Shown: one piece after another, positions 25,935 through 33,982 of the stretch
Layout of the letters: the number at the start of each line of letters is the position of its first letter
How positions within the stretch are numbered: position 1 is the stretch's first letter
Translations under genes and position numbers: made by a program
Assembly: GCA_041476565.1 (NCBI GenBank)
Contig: JBGOTQ010000002.1
Coordinates: 4,117-68,116, forward strand
From: DATKMG01 sp041476565
Lineage (GTDB): Bacteria > Acidobacteriota > Terriglobia > Versatilivoradales > Versatilivoraceae
Direction: 5' to 3'
Length of the DNA: 64,000 nt
Notes under the pieces: generated by a model
The model's database searches: none
The model's input: only the letters and a program-made list of their open reading frames with translations
What the model was told of the DNA's origin: nothing

Positions 25935-26884
25935 TGGTGTCTTGGTGGGTTGTTTGTGCCTCCCTGAATGACTTTCAGGAAATAGTCTTCCATTGTCTGG
26001 CGGACCGGGTTTACGGAGATAATCTTGCCCTTGGCACACTCGATAGCGGAGACCAGGGGGTTCAAGTTCGTATCAGCATCGACCTCGATCTTCATGGTGG
26101 TTCCCACTTGGCTCACTGAGACTGCCGGTTCTAGCACCTGTCGGAGTTGATCGATTCCCATTCCGCTGATGATGATTTCCACGTGGCTCACTTGCTTGGA
26201 TATCAAATCCTTCAGCAGTCCTGCGCCCACAAGCCTTCCCCGGTTCAGAATGGCCACCCGGTCGCAAAGAGTCTCGATATCGTTGAGAATGTGACTTGAA
26301 AAGAAGACGGTCTTTCCTTCGGCCTTTAGCCGAAGAATAAGATTACGGACCTCACGCCTCCCAATGGGATCCAGTCCCGACATCGGTTCATCCAGGAAGA
26401 CAATTTCCGGATCGTTGATCAGGGCCTGTGCAATTCCTGCACGCTGAATCATCCCCTTGGAAAACTTGCGCAATTGAAGCTTCCTGGCATCGGCAATCCC
26501 GGTCAATCTCAAGAAACGGTCGACACGAATCCGTACCTCATAGGAGGAGAAGCCAAAAAGGCCCGCATAGTAGGTGAGGAATTCCTCTGCTGTCAGGTAT
26601 TCGTAGAAGTAAGGGTTCTCGGGGAGAAACCCGAGGATACGGTGATTGGAGACATCCGTGACGGGCTGGCCCAGGATCTCAGCGTGCCCGGAACATGGGT
26701 AGATCAACGCCATGAGCAGCTTTAGCGTCGTGGATTTCCCCGCCCCGTTAGGTCCCAGGTATCCAAAGATCTCATTGCGATGAATCTCCAGGTCCAAGCC
26801 GTCCAGGGCGGTCACTGTTCGAGTTTTCCAAAACCCTACCCGGAATTTCTTGCTCAAGCTGTGAGTGGAGACAACGACGGGCAT
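25931..26884 (-). CDS. ABC transporter ATP-binding protein
   Basis: A 317-residue ATPase with Walker A GPNGAGKST near residue 44, a Q-loop region near GFLPENPYFYEYLTAEEFLT, signature KFSKGMIQRAGIAQALINDP near 140 (the usual LSGGQ is FSKGM, as in the NatA/CcmA group), Walker B EIVFLDEPMSGLDPIGRREV and the switch His in FFSSHIL. The roughly 100 C-terminal residues form the accessory domain seen in ABC-2 exporter ATPases. It is the first gene of the operon with a permease (four-base overlap) and a TPR protein. The pilin-operon terminator lies about 75 bases upstream of its start codon. Confidence 0.92.
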   Translation of the reverse strand: MPVVVSTHSLSKKFRVGFWKTRTVTALDGLDLEIHRNEIFGYLGPNGAGKSTTLKLLMALIYPCSGHAEILGQPVTDVSNHRILGFLPENPYFYEYLTAEEFLTYYAGLFGFSSYEVRIRVDRFLRLTGIADARKLQLRKFSKGMIQRAGIAQALINDPEIVFLDEPMSGLDPIGRREVRNLILRLKAEGKTVFFSSHILNDIETLCDRVAILNRGRLVGAGLLKDLISKQVSHVEIIISGMGIDQLRQVLEPAVSVSQVGTTMKIEVDADTNLNPLVSAIECAKGKIISVNPVRQTMEDYFLKVIQGGTNNPPRHQ

Positions 26885-26956
26885 CAGGAGGTCAGAAACA
26901 GAGTGGATTATGCCGAACCGGCATTTATCTTATAGTACATATGAAACAGGCAAGGA

Positions 26957-26992
26957 ACAAAAAAATGGGTGGAGGGGTATCCCTCCACCCTG
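26957..26992 (-). terminator. Rho-independent terminator of the pilin genes
   Basis: A perfect ten-base stem, GGGTGGAGGG (26967-26976) with CCCTCCACCC (26981-26990), four-base loop. On the minus strand it is followed by ATTTTTTT (plus-strand A-run 26959-26965). It lies 20 bases after the pilin stop codon at 27011. Confidence 0.92.
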
Positions 26993-27010
26993 AAGGCGAT
27001 TTTCTCTTGG

Positions 27011-27463
27011 TTACTCTCCGATTGGGCTGGCGGTAGAGTCAGGTGTACCAGTGAGGTTGTAACGAATCACTTGAGACTCGTCCGTGAAGTAATAACGCAC
27101 ACCTGAAGCCGTGGGTCCACTAGTAACTTGAGGGTCGGCCGTCGCGGTAAACTGCAACGTGGGCGCTGCGCCGGCAACTGCGGCAAAAAGGTAACCGCTC
27201 TTCGCGCCACTACCAAGGACGTTGTCAATCACACCATCCTGTGAAAGACCTGTCAAAGTGGTGAATGCCCCTTGCGAAGAACGATACAACAGTTCTCCGC
27301 TTCCAATCGTTCTCATTGAAGCCGTGGCAGATCCCTCATTGGCAGACCTGCGGGCCTTTAACAAGTTCGGAATTGCAATTGCGGCAATGATCAGAATGAT
27401 GGCCACCACAATCAACAACTCGATCAGCGAAAACCCCTTGTTTCTCTTCTTTGCTTTTTTCAT
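27011..27463 (-). CDS. Type IV pilin-like protein (major-pilin candidate)
   Basis: From the ATG at 27463, which has AAAGGAGA eight bases upstream, the protein has 150 residues. The leader MKKAKKRNKG ends at the prepilin peptidase site, followed by FSLIELLIVVAI with Glu at position 5 of the mature protein, and a hydrophobic helix to about residue 35. The globular part has the ARRSANEGSATASMRTIGSG helix and a YYFTDESQVIRYNLTGTPDS end. There is no disulfide loop. It is a paralogue of the gene just upstream, with which it shares order and tail motif, and is followed by a strong terminator. Likely assembled by the machinery at 53-60 kb. Confidence 0.9.
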   Translation of the reverse strand: MKKAKKRNKGFSLIELLIVVAIILIIAAIAIPNLLKARRSANEGSATASMRTIGSGELLYRSSQGAFTTLTGLSQDGVIDNVLGSGAKSGYLFAAVAGAAPTLQFTATADPQVTSGPTASGVRYYFTDESQVIRYNLTGTPDSTASPIGE

Positions 27464-27533
27464 TTGCGTCTCCTTTGTTGGATTGATCATTTGATTTGTG
27501 AATTTAAGTTGAGAGAATCCGTCCGTCAATCAC

Positions 27534-27971
27534 CTACTGCATGGGTGGACTGCTGAGGTCAGCGGACCCTGTCAGGCTGAAACGGACCACCGACGTCTCG
27601 TCTCCAAAGTAATAGCGAGCCCCTGAGGCTGATGGGCCCATAGCCAGTACCGGTTCGGCCGTCACAGTGTACTCGTAAGCGGCCCGAGCCCCCGGTGTCG
27701 TGTCAAAGTAGTACCCACTCTTCTCTCCGTTGGCCAGCCTTTGGTCGGTCAGGTAATCTGCGCCGAGATCACTAAGAACCCCATAGGTCCCGAAGCTGTT
27801 GCGATAAAGACTCTGGGCACTCATGATGGCCCGGATCGATGAGGCTGCAGAAGCCTCGTTAGCTCTTGCTCTTGCCCCCAGGTAACTTGGAACTGCCATA
27901 GCTGAAACAATCATAATAATGGAAAGAACCAGCAAAAGCTCAATGAGTGAAAACCCCTTGTTGTTTCTCAT
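27534..27971 (-). CDS. Type IV pilin-like protein (second paralogue)
   Basis: From the ATG at 27971 the product is 145 residues, with a six-residue leader MRNNKG, then FSLIELLLVLSIIMIVSAMA with Glu5 in place. The frame is open back to 28148, but a 59-residue addition before a prepilin leader is unlikely. The body carries GARARANEASAASSIRAIMS, a K-S-G-Y-Y-F motif and YYFGDETSVVRFSLTGSADL, aligning along its length with the neighbouring pilin. The gap to that gene is 70 bases. The pair probably arose by tandem duplication and may provide a major and a minor subunit. Confidence 0.85.
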   Translation of the reverse strand: MRNNKGFSLIELLLVLSIIMIVSAMAVPSYLGARARANEASAASSIRAIMSAQSLYRNSFGTYGVLSDLGADYLTDQRLANGEKSGYYFDTTPGARAAYEYTVTAEPVLAMGPSASGARYYFGDETSVVRFSLTGSADLSSPPMQ

Positions 27972-28290
27972 GACCACGATCCCCGTTCCTTTAGATCCAT
28001 CGCCAGCACGAACCCAGCTTTGATACTTGAACCCCTTCGCATCTCCTTCAATCCCGACGGCTCCCTCTAACTTCATCTTGCGTGTTGACTTGTGCATACG
28101 GCTCTCCAAAGTGACAGGGAATATGTGAAATTCGAATTCCTGCAGCAAAATAACTATATTCTATTGAAATGCCAAGATTTGTAAATAACGATTTGTCAGA
28201 AATCTTTTATCTTCCAGTCCTGTCTTATCCCTCGAGAGCCCGATTGTGACATTTCTTGTCACTCTCAATTCGCAATTTTTGTTTTCTTTG
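27972..28290. other. Intergenic region upstream of the pilin genes
   Basis: About 320 bases holding the probable pilin promoter. A GTGACA/TGTCAC inverted repeat with a five-base spacer lies at about 28247-28263. No sigma-54 site with correct GG-GC spacing was found. AT-rich sequence at 28150-28210 could hold a vegetative promoter, but I cannot place it. Confidence 0.45.
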
Positions 28291-30303
28291 TCAGTTCGGT
28301 CGGCCCATTGCAGTGTCGTTCTCATGTCTCTTGAATGGTTGTTGGTACTTGGGTTCGGAGGGGAACAGGTTCCGAGCCTTCAACCTGGCTTTCTCGGCAT
28401 CATCCTCTCTTCCTAGTGCCATCAAAATCCGCCCTAGCTCGTAGACCGTTTCAGCATTATAAGGGTCAAGCGCTGTAGCTTTCTCGAAGGAATCAAGAAC
28501 AGATTCAAGGAGTCTCTGGTCCACTCGTTGCTGCTGAATTGCCAGTTGGAGTCGAACCTTGGCCTCCAAGGTAATCGCCGCTGGGTTATTTGCATCGAAG
28601 TGTAGCGAATCCCTGAGGTCTTCTTGTGCTACATTCAAATGATTCGTGGCCATAGAGTCCATGCCCTGGTCCAAGGAGGTCTGGGCCAGGTATTGACGCC
28701 CGACCAGCCAGGACAAAACGCAAGAAAGTAGCAGACCAATAGTCCATACAGATCTGGATAGCCAACTGAATGATACAAATCGCAACCTGTCGAAACCCTG
28801 CACTCTGACGAGGTTTAGTAACAGGCCAAAAATAAGAATTCCAAGACTTCCTACGCTTGGGAAGTAAAGGTTAATGTCAATGAGGTTATGGACCCCCCAG
28901 GCCGCTAAAGACGAAGCGAGTGCGATGCTTAGAGCTATTCGATTTCCAGTTCCAAATTTGAGATGGGGTAAGGGGTCAGTTACATGGGGATTTCTGGAGG
29001 GCTGAGCTCTGCGAAGCCGCAGACAACGTGGCGTAATGTGGCCTCGCAGAGCTCGGCCCTCCACTTGTAAATGACCTATTGCGGGATGGCAATAAGCCGG
29101 AGATGGATTCCTGTTTTCCGGGCCCCCGGAGTCTCCTCGGACGGTGTCAAGAAGGAGTTTTAACGATTGGAACGAGAGCACTAGCAGTCCTGCAGCCAGG
29201 ATGAAAGCCATCACGCCGACCTCAGAAAGAAGTTGGAGCGGCGTATTATGTGCATACTGTGTCACTGTCAGAGGAGAACCTTGGTAGCGTGGGTTGATGG
29301 TTCCGTAGTTGCCCAGCCCCACTCCGGTCCATGGGAAGTCCTCAAAGATATACCATGCAGTCTTGTAGTTATTCCAACGCAAAACCATGGGGTTCGTGCT
29401 CGCGGTTAGATTGCCGAGGCTGAATCCTCGCTTATGAGTCACCCAGGCCATCCAGGCGCTCAACAGCACGAGAACAAGCACGAGACTGGCTGCAACACGG
29501 CGGAGGCGGAGTTTCCGGGGAATTACCATGAGGATCCCGGCGAAAGACACAGAAACTAAAACAGAGGCCCATCCCCCGAAGGATTGTGTTAGAAGGAGCA
29601 CGGCCATAGAAAGCAGGCAACTGCACATCATAAGAGTGCTCATGAGTCGGCTTTTCCGTATTGGTCCGGGCGCACCACCCATGATGCCCTCACACAAACG
29701 CGAACGAGCAATTGCAAAGTAAATTTGAAGAGGCAGAACCGTTGCCAGAAAACCGGCGAGAGTGTTGGGCAACGGAAAATTGGCGAGAACTCGTCGCGAT
29801 TGGATTCGCGCCAACACTCTTGACTTGAAGGCCGGCTCAAGAAATGAAGCTTCTTGGAATTTCTCTCGCAGGTAATCCAGGCCGAAGAAGTACTGGTAAA
29901 GAGCAACAAGGCCGACGATTGTGGCTACCAGGCAGACCACTGCCACGGCGCCCTCTATTTGTTTGAAATCAAAATCCAGCCAAGTCACGCTCAACAGAAG
30001 CAGGAGATAGGCAAGGAACAACCAGAAAACCTCCTGGCTTCGCGTTTTGTTGATGGAGCCGTACCACGACGGAAGCAAGCAAAGCAACGTCAGCAACGAA
30101 ATCTTCAAAGAACGGGAAATGAAGTCATTCACGCCCTGTTGGTGTCGATATAACAAGGCTAGGAGAAAAGCCAAAAATGAGGTGAGGATGAAAAGGAATC
30201 TAGAATGATGAAAAACCTCTCCAGGATAAAACTGATTAACTGCGATCGGAAACAGAATTACACCCACTAGCACGGCAGTCTTGAAATGGGGGTGTGCAGT
30301 CAT
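28291..30303 (-). CDS. O-antigen ligase/polymerase family protein with C-terminal TPR
   Basis: From the ATG at 30303 the protein has 670 residues. About twelve membrane helices surround the WaaL/Wzy-type periplasmic loop with WNNYKTAWYIFEDFPWTGVG then LGNYGTINPRY and AHNTPLQLLSEVGVMAFIL, the conserved loop and helix of the O-antigen ligase family. The C-terminus (about 560-665) has TPR-like helices: ALDPYNAETVYELGRILMAL. Around residues 398-447 a stretch unlike the rest, rich in Arg, Pro and His, is encoded by an imperfect palindrome (28974-29076). It begins 11 bases after the stop of the upstream TPR membrane gene. Probable role: polymerise or ligate the lipid-linked polysaccharide. Confidence 0.82.
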   Translation of the reverse strand: MTAHPHFKTAVLVGVILFPIAVNQFYPGEVFHHSRFLFILTSFLAFLLALLYRHQQGVNDFISRSLKISLLTLLCLLPSWYGSINKTRSQEVFWLFLAYLLLLLSVTWLDFDFKQIEGAVAVVCLVATIVGLVALYQYFFGLDYLREKFQEASFLEPAFKSRVLARIQSRRVLANFPLPNTLAGFLATVLPLQIYFAIARSRLCEGIMGGAPGPIRKSRLMSTLMMCSCLLSMAVLLLTQSFGGWASVLVSVSFAGILMVIPRKLRLRRVAASLVLVLVLLSAWMAWVTHKRGFSLGNLTASTNPMVLRWNNYKTAWYIFEDFPWTGVGLGNYGTINPRYQGSPLTVTQYAHNTPLQLLSEVGVMAFILAAGLLVLSFQSLKLLLDTVRGDSGGPENRNPSPAYCHPAIGHLQVEGRALRGHITPRCLRLRRAQPSRNPHVTDPLPHLKFGTGNRIALSIALASSLAAWGVHNLIDINLYFPSVGSLGILIFGLLLNLVRVQGFDRLRFVSFSWLSRSVWTIGLLLSCVLSWLVGRQYLAQTSLDQGMDSMATNHLNVAQEDLRDSLHFDANNPAAITLEAKVRLQLAIQQQRVDQRLLESVLDSFEKATALDPYNAETVYELGRILMALGREDDAEKARLKARNLFPSEPKYQQPFKRHENDTAMGRPN
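28974..29076 (+). repeat. REP-like palindrome inside an open reading frame
   Basis: Arms GGAGGGCTGAGCTCTGCGAA then GCCG (28996-29019) and, inverted, GGAGGGCCGAGCTCTGCGAG then GCCA (29062-29039). Outside these, GGTCAGTTACA on the left mirrors AGGTCATTTACA on the reverse of the right. The element has no stop in the gene's frame and is translated as part of the O-antigen ligase-like protein. Confidence 0.8.
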
Positions 30304-30313
30304 GAACCATCCG

Positions 30314-32119
30314 CTAATTCTTACCCTGGGCGTTGATCTTTTGATAACTGGCAGCCAGCTTCTGGTCAAAACGGGTAATCTCAGGCCCATTGCCTTCCAC
30401 GAGCATTCTCCCTGCTTCCCATGCTTTCACTGCGTCTAACAATTGACCCTTTTCCTCCAAAACCCTTCCCAGCAGCCAGTATCCGTCAGGGGCTTGCGGG
30501 GATTTCCCCACAATCAGGCGCGCCGCCTCTTGGGCACGGGACAGCTGTTTTGTGTTCAAGTAAAAATTGGCAATACGATAAAAGGCACTGAGGTTTCCCG
30601 GGTTTATGTAAGTTGCCCTGTAGAACATGTAGAGGGCGCGAAGAAGATCGCCTTTTTCGGCATAGACTAGACCCAAGCCTTCAACTTCGACATCGGAGTT
30701 GGGCGCTGCGTTACTGGCTGAACGGTAGTATTTTTCAGCCAAATCCAAGCGTCCCTTTTGGAGGTAATATCCACCCAGGCCCTTCAGCGCAAAGTTAAAG
30801 TCCGGCCTCAACTCACAGGCAATTTGATATTGTAAACCCGCGGCATTGAACTGTCCCCGGGAGGCAAGCCATTCGCCCAAGTTGCAGTGGGCTAGACTCG
30901 ATGTGAAGTTCTTTCTGGTTACGTCGGTCCAGAGAGTATAACTGGTCTTCCATGTCTGGCTGTATTGGAAAGCTCTGACCCAGAGCGTCCCTCCCATCAA
31001 ACAGAGCACCCCTATCCATGCGATTCTCAACACGCCGTAATGGGCGAGTCGCTTCACTGAACGAAGTACCAGATACGAGACGAGGCACCAGATCCCAATT
31101 TGTGGGATATAGAGATAACGGTTCGCCATCCTGACCGGGAGTGGGACAAGGTTGAGAACAGGTATGAGGAATATGACAAAGAACCAGAGCGCGAACTGCA
31201 GTCGCCGGTTCAAATAACCCAGGCCAGCAATGGTCAACAACGCAAGCACCAGCGAGAGCCAGAGTCCAACGTCAGCCCAAACCGGCGGATCCCCTGATCG
31301 ATAGATCGCGCTGAGCTTAAAGGGAAAGAACAACAATCCAAGATAATCCCAGAATAACCGGCCAAAACCCAGGAGGCTCAAAATGGATCCACCGCCGTGA
31401 TAGGAACGCAGGGAGTTGCCTGATCCGGCAGCGTAGACGGTTGTAAACGCCAGCACTTCGGCAGGAATAAGATAAGGTAACTTTTCATACAATTTCAATT
31501 CGCGCAGTTTCTCTCCCTTCATTCCGTAATCAAAAGCCAGGTAGATTGCCGGAGCCACAATAGTACCGGCCTTGGAGAGAATCGAAAGCAGGAAAAAGAG
31601 AATGCTGCACAAGTAAGAGGTTCGGGATTGCTCTTGCCTGTAGCGAATATAGAAGTAGAACGACAAAAGGAAGAATAGGGCTGACAACAACGTTTTCCGC
31701 TCCGAAGCCCAGCTCACCGCTTCCACATTCACTGGATGGAAGGCAAAGAGGGCTACCGTCAAGAGGGCTGCATCAGATCGGATTTGAGCGGTTCGCAACA
31801 CCAGCAGCAGTGTCAATACACAACCAAGATGGATCCCTACGTTCAACAGGTGAGAAGCGTTTGCATTCAGCTTGAAAAGATGGAAATCGATCAGGTAAGA
31901 AAAAAGCGTAACCGGGGCGTAATTGCTGAAATAAGGTTGTGTAAGAATTCGGTTCAGATTGCCCAGCGAAACAATGTGAATCAGTGGGTTTTCTGTGATG
32001 TAGGTAGGGTCGTCCCAGTTCGTATACTCTTTTGGCAACGACCCTAGGTAGAGGGCGATGGTGGCCAGCAGGATTGCAACCAGTACCATCGAATGAGATC
32101 TAGAGGGGCTCTCCTTCAT
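30314..32119 (-). CDS. TMTC-like membrane protein with C-terminal TPR
   Basis: From the ATG at 32119 the product has 601 residues (two ATGs further out are less likely). Membrane helices cover about 10-400. The first loop carries NWDDPTYITENPLI near residue 31, and FAFHPVNVEAVSWASERKTL near 130; both are hallmarks of the bacterial relatives of eukaryotic TMTC O-mannosyltransferases, with Asp-Asp in the likely donor-binding loop. From about 425 to 590 there are five TPR units, such as CNLGEWLASRGQFNAAGLQY. It overlaps nothing and precedes the O-antigen ligase-like gene by 11 bases. A role in protein or polysaccharide glycosylation is inferred from the family. Confidence 0.85.
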   Translation of the reverse strand: MKESPSRSHSMVLVAILLATIALYLGSLPKEYTNWDDPTYITENPLIHIVSLGNLNRILTQPYFSNYAPVTLFSYLIDFHLFKLNANASHLLNVGIHLGCVLTLLLVLRTAQIRSDAALLTVALFAFHPVNVEAVSWASERKTLLSALFFLLSFYFYIRYRQEQSRTSYLCSILFFLLSILSKAGTIVAPAIYLAFDYGMKGEKLRELKLYEKLPYLIPAEVLAFTTVYAAGSGNSLRSYHGGGSILSLLGFGRLFWDYLGLLFFPFKLSAIYRSGDPPVWADVGLWLSLVLALLTIAGLGYLNRRLQFALWFFVIFLIPVLNLVPLPVRMANRYLYIPQIGIWCLVSYLVLRSVKRLAHYGVLRIAWIGVLCLMGGTLWVRAFQYSQTWKTSYTLWTDVTRKNFTSSLAHCNLGEWLASRGQFNAAGLQYQIACELRPDFNFALKGLGGYYLQKGRLDLAEKYYRSASNAAPNSDVEVEGLGLVYAEKGDLLRALYMFYRATYINPGNLSAFYRIANFYLNTKQLSRAQEAARLIVGKSPQAPDGYWLLGRVLEEKGQLLDAVKAWEAGRMLVEGNGPEITRFDQKLAASYQKINAQGKN

Positions 32120-32201
32120 GGGGTTATTAGCGATCCAGCGACCCACACTGACACTTGGATGAATTCCTCACCGTCGACCATGATCAGGCAAAGGACGGAT
32201 G

Positions 32202-33134
32202 TCAAGTCAATCGCCTGGCGAACACCCGCAAAACAGCGCCCTTGCCGAAGAAAGCCTCGACAATCGAGAATATAAAAGAGGGCAGAATCAAGACTGCCGC
32301 CAACCCCATGTGTAGCCCTTTAGTTATTATCGGTACCTGAATCTCCCTCTTTAAGATCTTGTAAAGGGTCTCTGGTGGAAAGTTAAGGCAATTCAGCAGA
32401 CTCTGCAAGGCGCCGAAAGGAGCTTGTTCTAATGACATCGTCGAGACCTGCTGGACTGCAAACTGGCGAGAGTTAAGCAACTGTAAAATGCCGTTCCGGC
32501 TGTAGTGGACCAGATGTCGCGGAATATCCAGGTGGAACCATTTTTTTCCATACATCTGGGCTTGCAGACTCGAGAAATTAGGTACCTCCAGAACCAGTGC
32601 TCCCTTCGGTTTGAGAACTCGATGAACCTCTTTCAAAAATTCATTCGGATTCTCAAGGTGCTCCAGGACATGCCAGAGCACAACAAGATCGAAACTGCCA
32701 ACTGCGAATCGGCAATCTTCCAAAGACTGCGTGAATACCTGCAACGCTGCAATCCGCCTTGCCCGAGCTGCAGCCAGGCTGGATCTCTCAATACCATAGC
32801 ATTCATGCCCCATTTTTGCGAGCTGGTACAGGAGAAGCCCCCGGCCACAGCCGATTTCAAGGACCCTCCCAGGAGCTTGCAGCAATCGGTGAAGCTGGTG
32901 GGCCCGCACCCGGTTCATCCACTCGACGGCCATTTCCATTGGCTTGACGAACTTGACATTCTCAGGGCCGTAATAGTCGTGGCAGTAGTAATGTTCAAGT
33001 TCTTCAGCCGAGGGCCGAGGTGAGGTCCATGCAGTTCCACATCGCCGGCAGCAGGATAACCTGAACCCAGGAGAGGCAGAGGGCTTGTGATCGAATTCCT
33101 GGAATCCACATCCAGGACAGGCCTCTAAGTTCAT
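32202..33134 (-). CDS. Zinc-ribbon class I methyltransferase
   Basis: From the ATG at 33134 the protein has 310 residues. It begins MNLEACPGCGFQEF and has a second pair CCRRCGTAW, a zinc-ribbon N-terminus common in sugar C-methyltransferases and related enzymes. Motif I is VLEIGCGRGLLLYQLAKMGH, then YGIERS, then LVVLWHVLEHLENPNEFLKE and HRVLKPKGALVLEVPNFSSL. A hydrophobic segment near the C-terminus (about 275-300) may anchor it to the membrane. The ATG lies 8 bases after the stop of the GT2 gene, so they are co-expressed. It probably methylates a sugar or a lipid-linked intermediate. Confidence 0.85.
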   Translation of the reverse strand: MNLEACPGCGFQEFDHKPSASPGFRLSCCRRCGTAWTSPRPSAEELEHYYCHDYYGPENVKFVKPMEMAVEWMNRVRAHQLHRLLQAPGRVLEIGCGRGLLLYQLAKMGHECYGIERSSLAAARARRIAALQVFTQSLEDCRFAVGSFDLVVLWHVLEHLENPNEFLKEVHRVLKPKGALVLEVPNFSSLQAQMYGKKWFHLDIPRHLVHYSRNGILQLLNSRQFAVQQVSTMSLEQAPFGALQSLLNCLNFPPETLYKILKREIQVPIITKGLHMGLAAVLILPSFIFSIVEAFFGKGAVLRVFARRLT

Positions 33135-33142
33135 TTCGGTTC

Positions 33143-33982
33143 CTAAACAAACTGCTTGAGGCGCACAATCCCCCATTTGAAAAGCAAATACTTGAGAATG
33201 GTCTTCAGGATGGATAGGCCATAAATGACTCCCGCTTTGAAGCTCACCGAGGACGAATCAAAAGAGTATCTGGTTGGAACGGGAATTTCCTTGATTCGCA
33301 CTTTCTTCAATACAAATTGCACCAGGATCTCGTTGTCAAAGACAAAGTTTTCGGAGTTAGCTTCGAAATTCACACACTCCAAAGCATGGCGGTTATAGGC
33401 TCGGTATCCGGTGTGAAACTCGGAAAGGTGAGTTCCGAGGGCGAAATTCTCCAACGCTGTAAGGAATTTATTAGCCACAAACTTATAAAGAGGCATTCCG
33501 CCAGCCAAAGGATTACCGAGCATGCGGGAAGCCAAGACGACATCCGCTTCACCTCGCAGGATGGGTTGGACGATATCTTTGGCGATAGTCGGGTCGTACT
33601 GGTAATCCGGGTGGAGCATAACAATGATGTCAGCTCCCTCTTCGAGAGCCTTGGTGTAACAGGTTTTCTGGTTTCCACCGTAGCCACGGTTCTTCCGGTG
33701 CCGGATGGCCTGAATTTTCAGCTTGGAGGCAATTTCCAGAGTGTTATCCGAACTTGCATCGTCAACCAAAATGATTTGATCGTAACTTCCATCCGGCAGT
33801 GCGTAGTAAGTTTTTTCCAAGGTGAGCGCCGCATTATAAGCCGGCATTACTATCACGATCTTCGGCGTCTTCTGCACTGGAAGCGCCAATGACGGCCCGT
33901 TAGGTTCAGGCTCGCCACCGGAAGAAGACGAGGTTTGTTTGGAAATTAAACTGACCATGGCTGACATCCAGGTGAAATTCAA
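33143..33982 (-). CDS. GT2 glycosyltransferase (polyprenyl-phosphate mannose synthase type)
   Basis: A GT2 glycosyltransferase of 279 residues if the TTG overlapping the previous stop (TTGA) is used, or about 271-274 from two nearby ATGs. After a low-complexity start, KIVIVMPAYNAALTLEKTYY and LVDDASSDNTLEIASKLKI form the nucleotide-sugar binding half, then NRGYGGNQKTCYTKALEEGA and MLHPDYQYDPTIAKDIVQPI. The acceptor half has LGTHLSEFHTGYRAYNRHAL and FVFDNEILVQ. This matches the dolichol/undecaprenyl-phosphate mannose synthase-like group, which would make the lipid-linked sugar donors needed by the GT-C membrane proteins in the cluster. Confidence 0.9.
   Translation of the reverse strand: MNFTWMSAMVSLISKQTSSSSGGEPEPNGPSLALPVQKTPKIVIVMPAYNAALTLEKTYYALPDGSYDQIILVDDASSDNTLEIASKLKIQAIRHRKNRGYGGNQKTCYTKALEEGADIIVMLHPDYQYDPTIAKDIVQPILRGEADVVLASRMLGNPLAGGMPLYKFVANKFLTALENFALGTHLSEFHTGYRAYNRHALECVNFEANSENFVFDNEILVQFVLKKVRIKEIPVPTRYSFDSSSVSFKAGVIYGLSILKTILKYLLFKWGIVRLKQFV

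Noticed and set aside
27972..28290. Sigma-54 promoter for the pilins
   Set aside because: A TTGGCATTTC sequence near 28170 on the minus strand lacks the GC element at the required ten-base spacing.
33317..33892. Plus-strand frame of 191 codons
   Set aside because: It is the shadow of the intact GT2 gene on the other strand.
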